From Dictyocoela muelleri (lineage: Eukaryota > Microsporidia), in assembly GCA_016256075.1 (NCBI GenBank), contig SDVU01000393.1, positions 1 to 13,957 of the forward strand: a stretch of DNA of 13,957 nucleotides, written 5' to 3'. The notes beneath the pieces are model-generated. The model was not told the DNA's origin. It was given only the letters and a program-made list of their open reading frames with translations, and searched no databases. Shown here piece after piece: positions 13,370 through 13,957 of the stretch; position 1 is the stretch's first letter; each line of letters opens with the position of its first letter. Both the position numbers and the translations under genes were made by a program.

Positions 13370-13957
13370 TTAATGATTCCCACTCATACATCCTATTTGC
13401 ATCTTAATAAACATTTTCAATTTATTATTAAACGACGCAACATTTTGCGTATGTATACCAGTTATTGAATCAACAAAGTTATATTTATGGGTTTATATAT
13501 AATGATCATATCCAAATTCATGCAGACTATTATAGAATGGCCTTTCATCTGTATGAATATCAGATTCTTTCACGCTACTCTTTTTATTATTGGTAATAAC
13601 GTATCTGAATTCCTACCTGATAAACTTCGGCGAAACTTCTTTTGCGTTATAAGTTAAGGTATCTAGCTTCGTGATTGCCCAAACTTTGTTTTTGGGAGAT
13701 CAACCACTGATTGCACGAACATTATGATTCAACATAGTTTCGTCTACCTGAATAAAAAACCAGGACCTCAAAGTTTTATAGAAATATTTTTATTTGCCGA
13801 TCAATTACCGTCCAAAAACTGTTATTAATTTTTATCAACATATTTTTACGCCCTAACTTTCGGTACTGTTCTAATATAGAGTAGCACTTTTATGTTTATA
13901 AAAATACTTTATAAAGAAAATGATAAATATAAAAGAGGTCTATTTAAGTCTCCTAAT
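13370..13957 (-). pseudogene. Merlin/IS1595-like transposase relic, cut by the window edge
   Basis: A third transposase, of another subgroup than the first two. On the minus strand the core reads FIQVDETML (first aspartate 13742-13744), then SPKNKVWAITKLDTL, then IHTDERPFYNSLHEFGYDHY (second aspartate 13547-13549), then HKYNFVDSITGIHTQNVASF and FNNKLKMFIKMQIGCM, ending in TAA at 13370-13372. At the third catalytic position, where the family has HTQxVES, the codon at 13436-13438 gives alanine (GCG), so the glutamate is lost. There are also in-frame stops after ISG (about 13716), before EFRYVI (about 13616) and after DHYI (about 13495), and a frame change near 13760, beyond which N-terminal sequence (LGRKNMLIKINNSFW) lies in another frame. 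The gene's start is outside the window. Clearly dead. Confidence 0.8.

Noticed and set aside
1-13957. tRNA genes
   Set aside because: I looked for the GGTTCAA-type T-loop with a matching acceptor stem. The only GGTTCAA hit (9441) is the end of the foldback element.

Overview
The window looks like microsporidian nuclear DNA from a species with a large, transposon-rich, AT-rich genome. The pointers are a very low GC content, a short intron-less ORC2 gene with a C-run directly before its ATG (a start context reported for microsporidia), several Merlin/IS1595-like transposases of the kind common in that phylum, and a decayed Ty3/gypsy element. I cannot name the genus. Only one gene appears intact and cellular: ORC2 at 7506-8420 (minus). 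Almost everything else is mobile DNA in various states of decay.

Layout. 1-120 is a GC-richer island of unknown nature. 137-1737 is an integrase-bearing relic flanked by about 110-bp inverted repeats. 1738-2220 holds degenerate short repeats. 2221-6719 is an old Ty3/gypsy LTR element on the minus strand with about 200-bp LTRs, a gag-PR-RT-IN order and a TSD-like pair. It is interrupted by a Merlin element (4797-5860, plus) and by a small foldback (3146-3304). 6720-7505 is gene-free and carries two tandem arrays and a hairpin. ORC2 follows, with a 19-bp tandem repeat upstream. 8536-9440 (minus) is a second, broken Merlin transposase whose 5' end is cut by a 291-bp foldback (9441-9731). 9732-10476 has short tandem repeats and a second GC-richer island. 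10477-11833 is a nested palindrome. About 11880-12725 (minus) is a decayed gene I do not recognise, bounded upstream by another foldback (12726-12900). 13190-13269 is a 16-bp tandem array. 13370-13957 (minus) is a third Merlin relic that runs off the window.

The most informative structure is 10477-11833. It is a giant palindrome with a dyad centre at 11277. Each arm contains its own roughly 309-bp hairpin, and the left arm carries an extra 244-bp hairpin flanked by TA. The opposite arm preserves the matching empty site, so one molecule records both the insertion and its target. The outer ends of this palindrome and of the foldback at 9441-9731 share a 17-bp terminus (15 of 17 bases), so both belong to one foldback family.

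The genes do not form a pathway. ORC2 is a housekeeping replication-initiation gene standing in a transposon graveyard. I see no defence, toxin or metabolic system. The novel material here is the set of foldback elements and their nesting.
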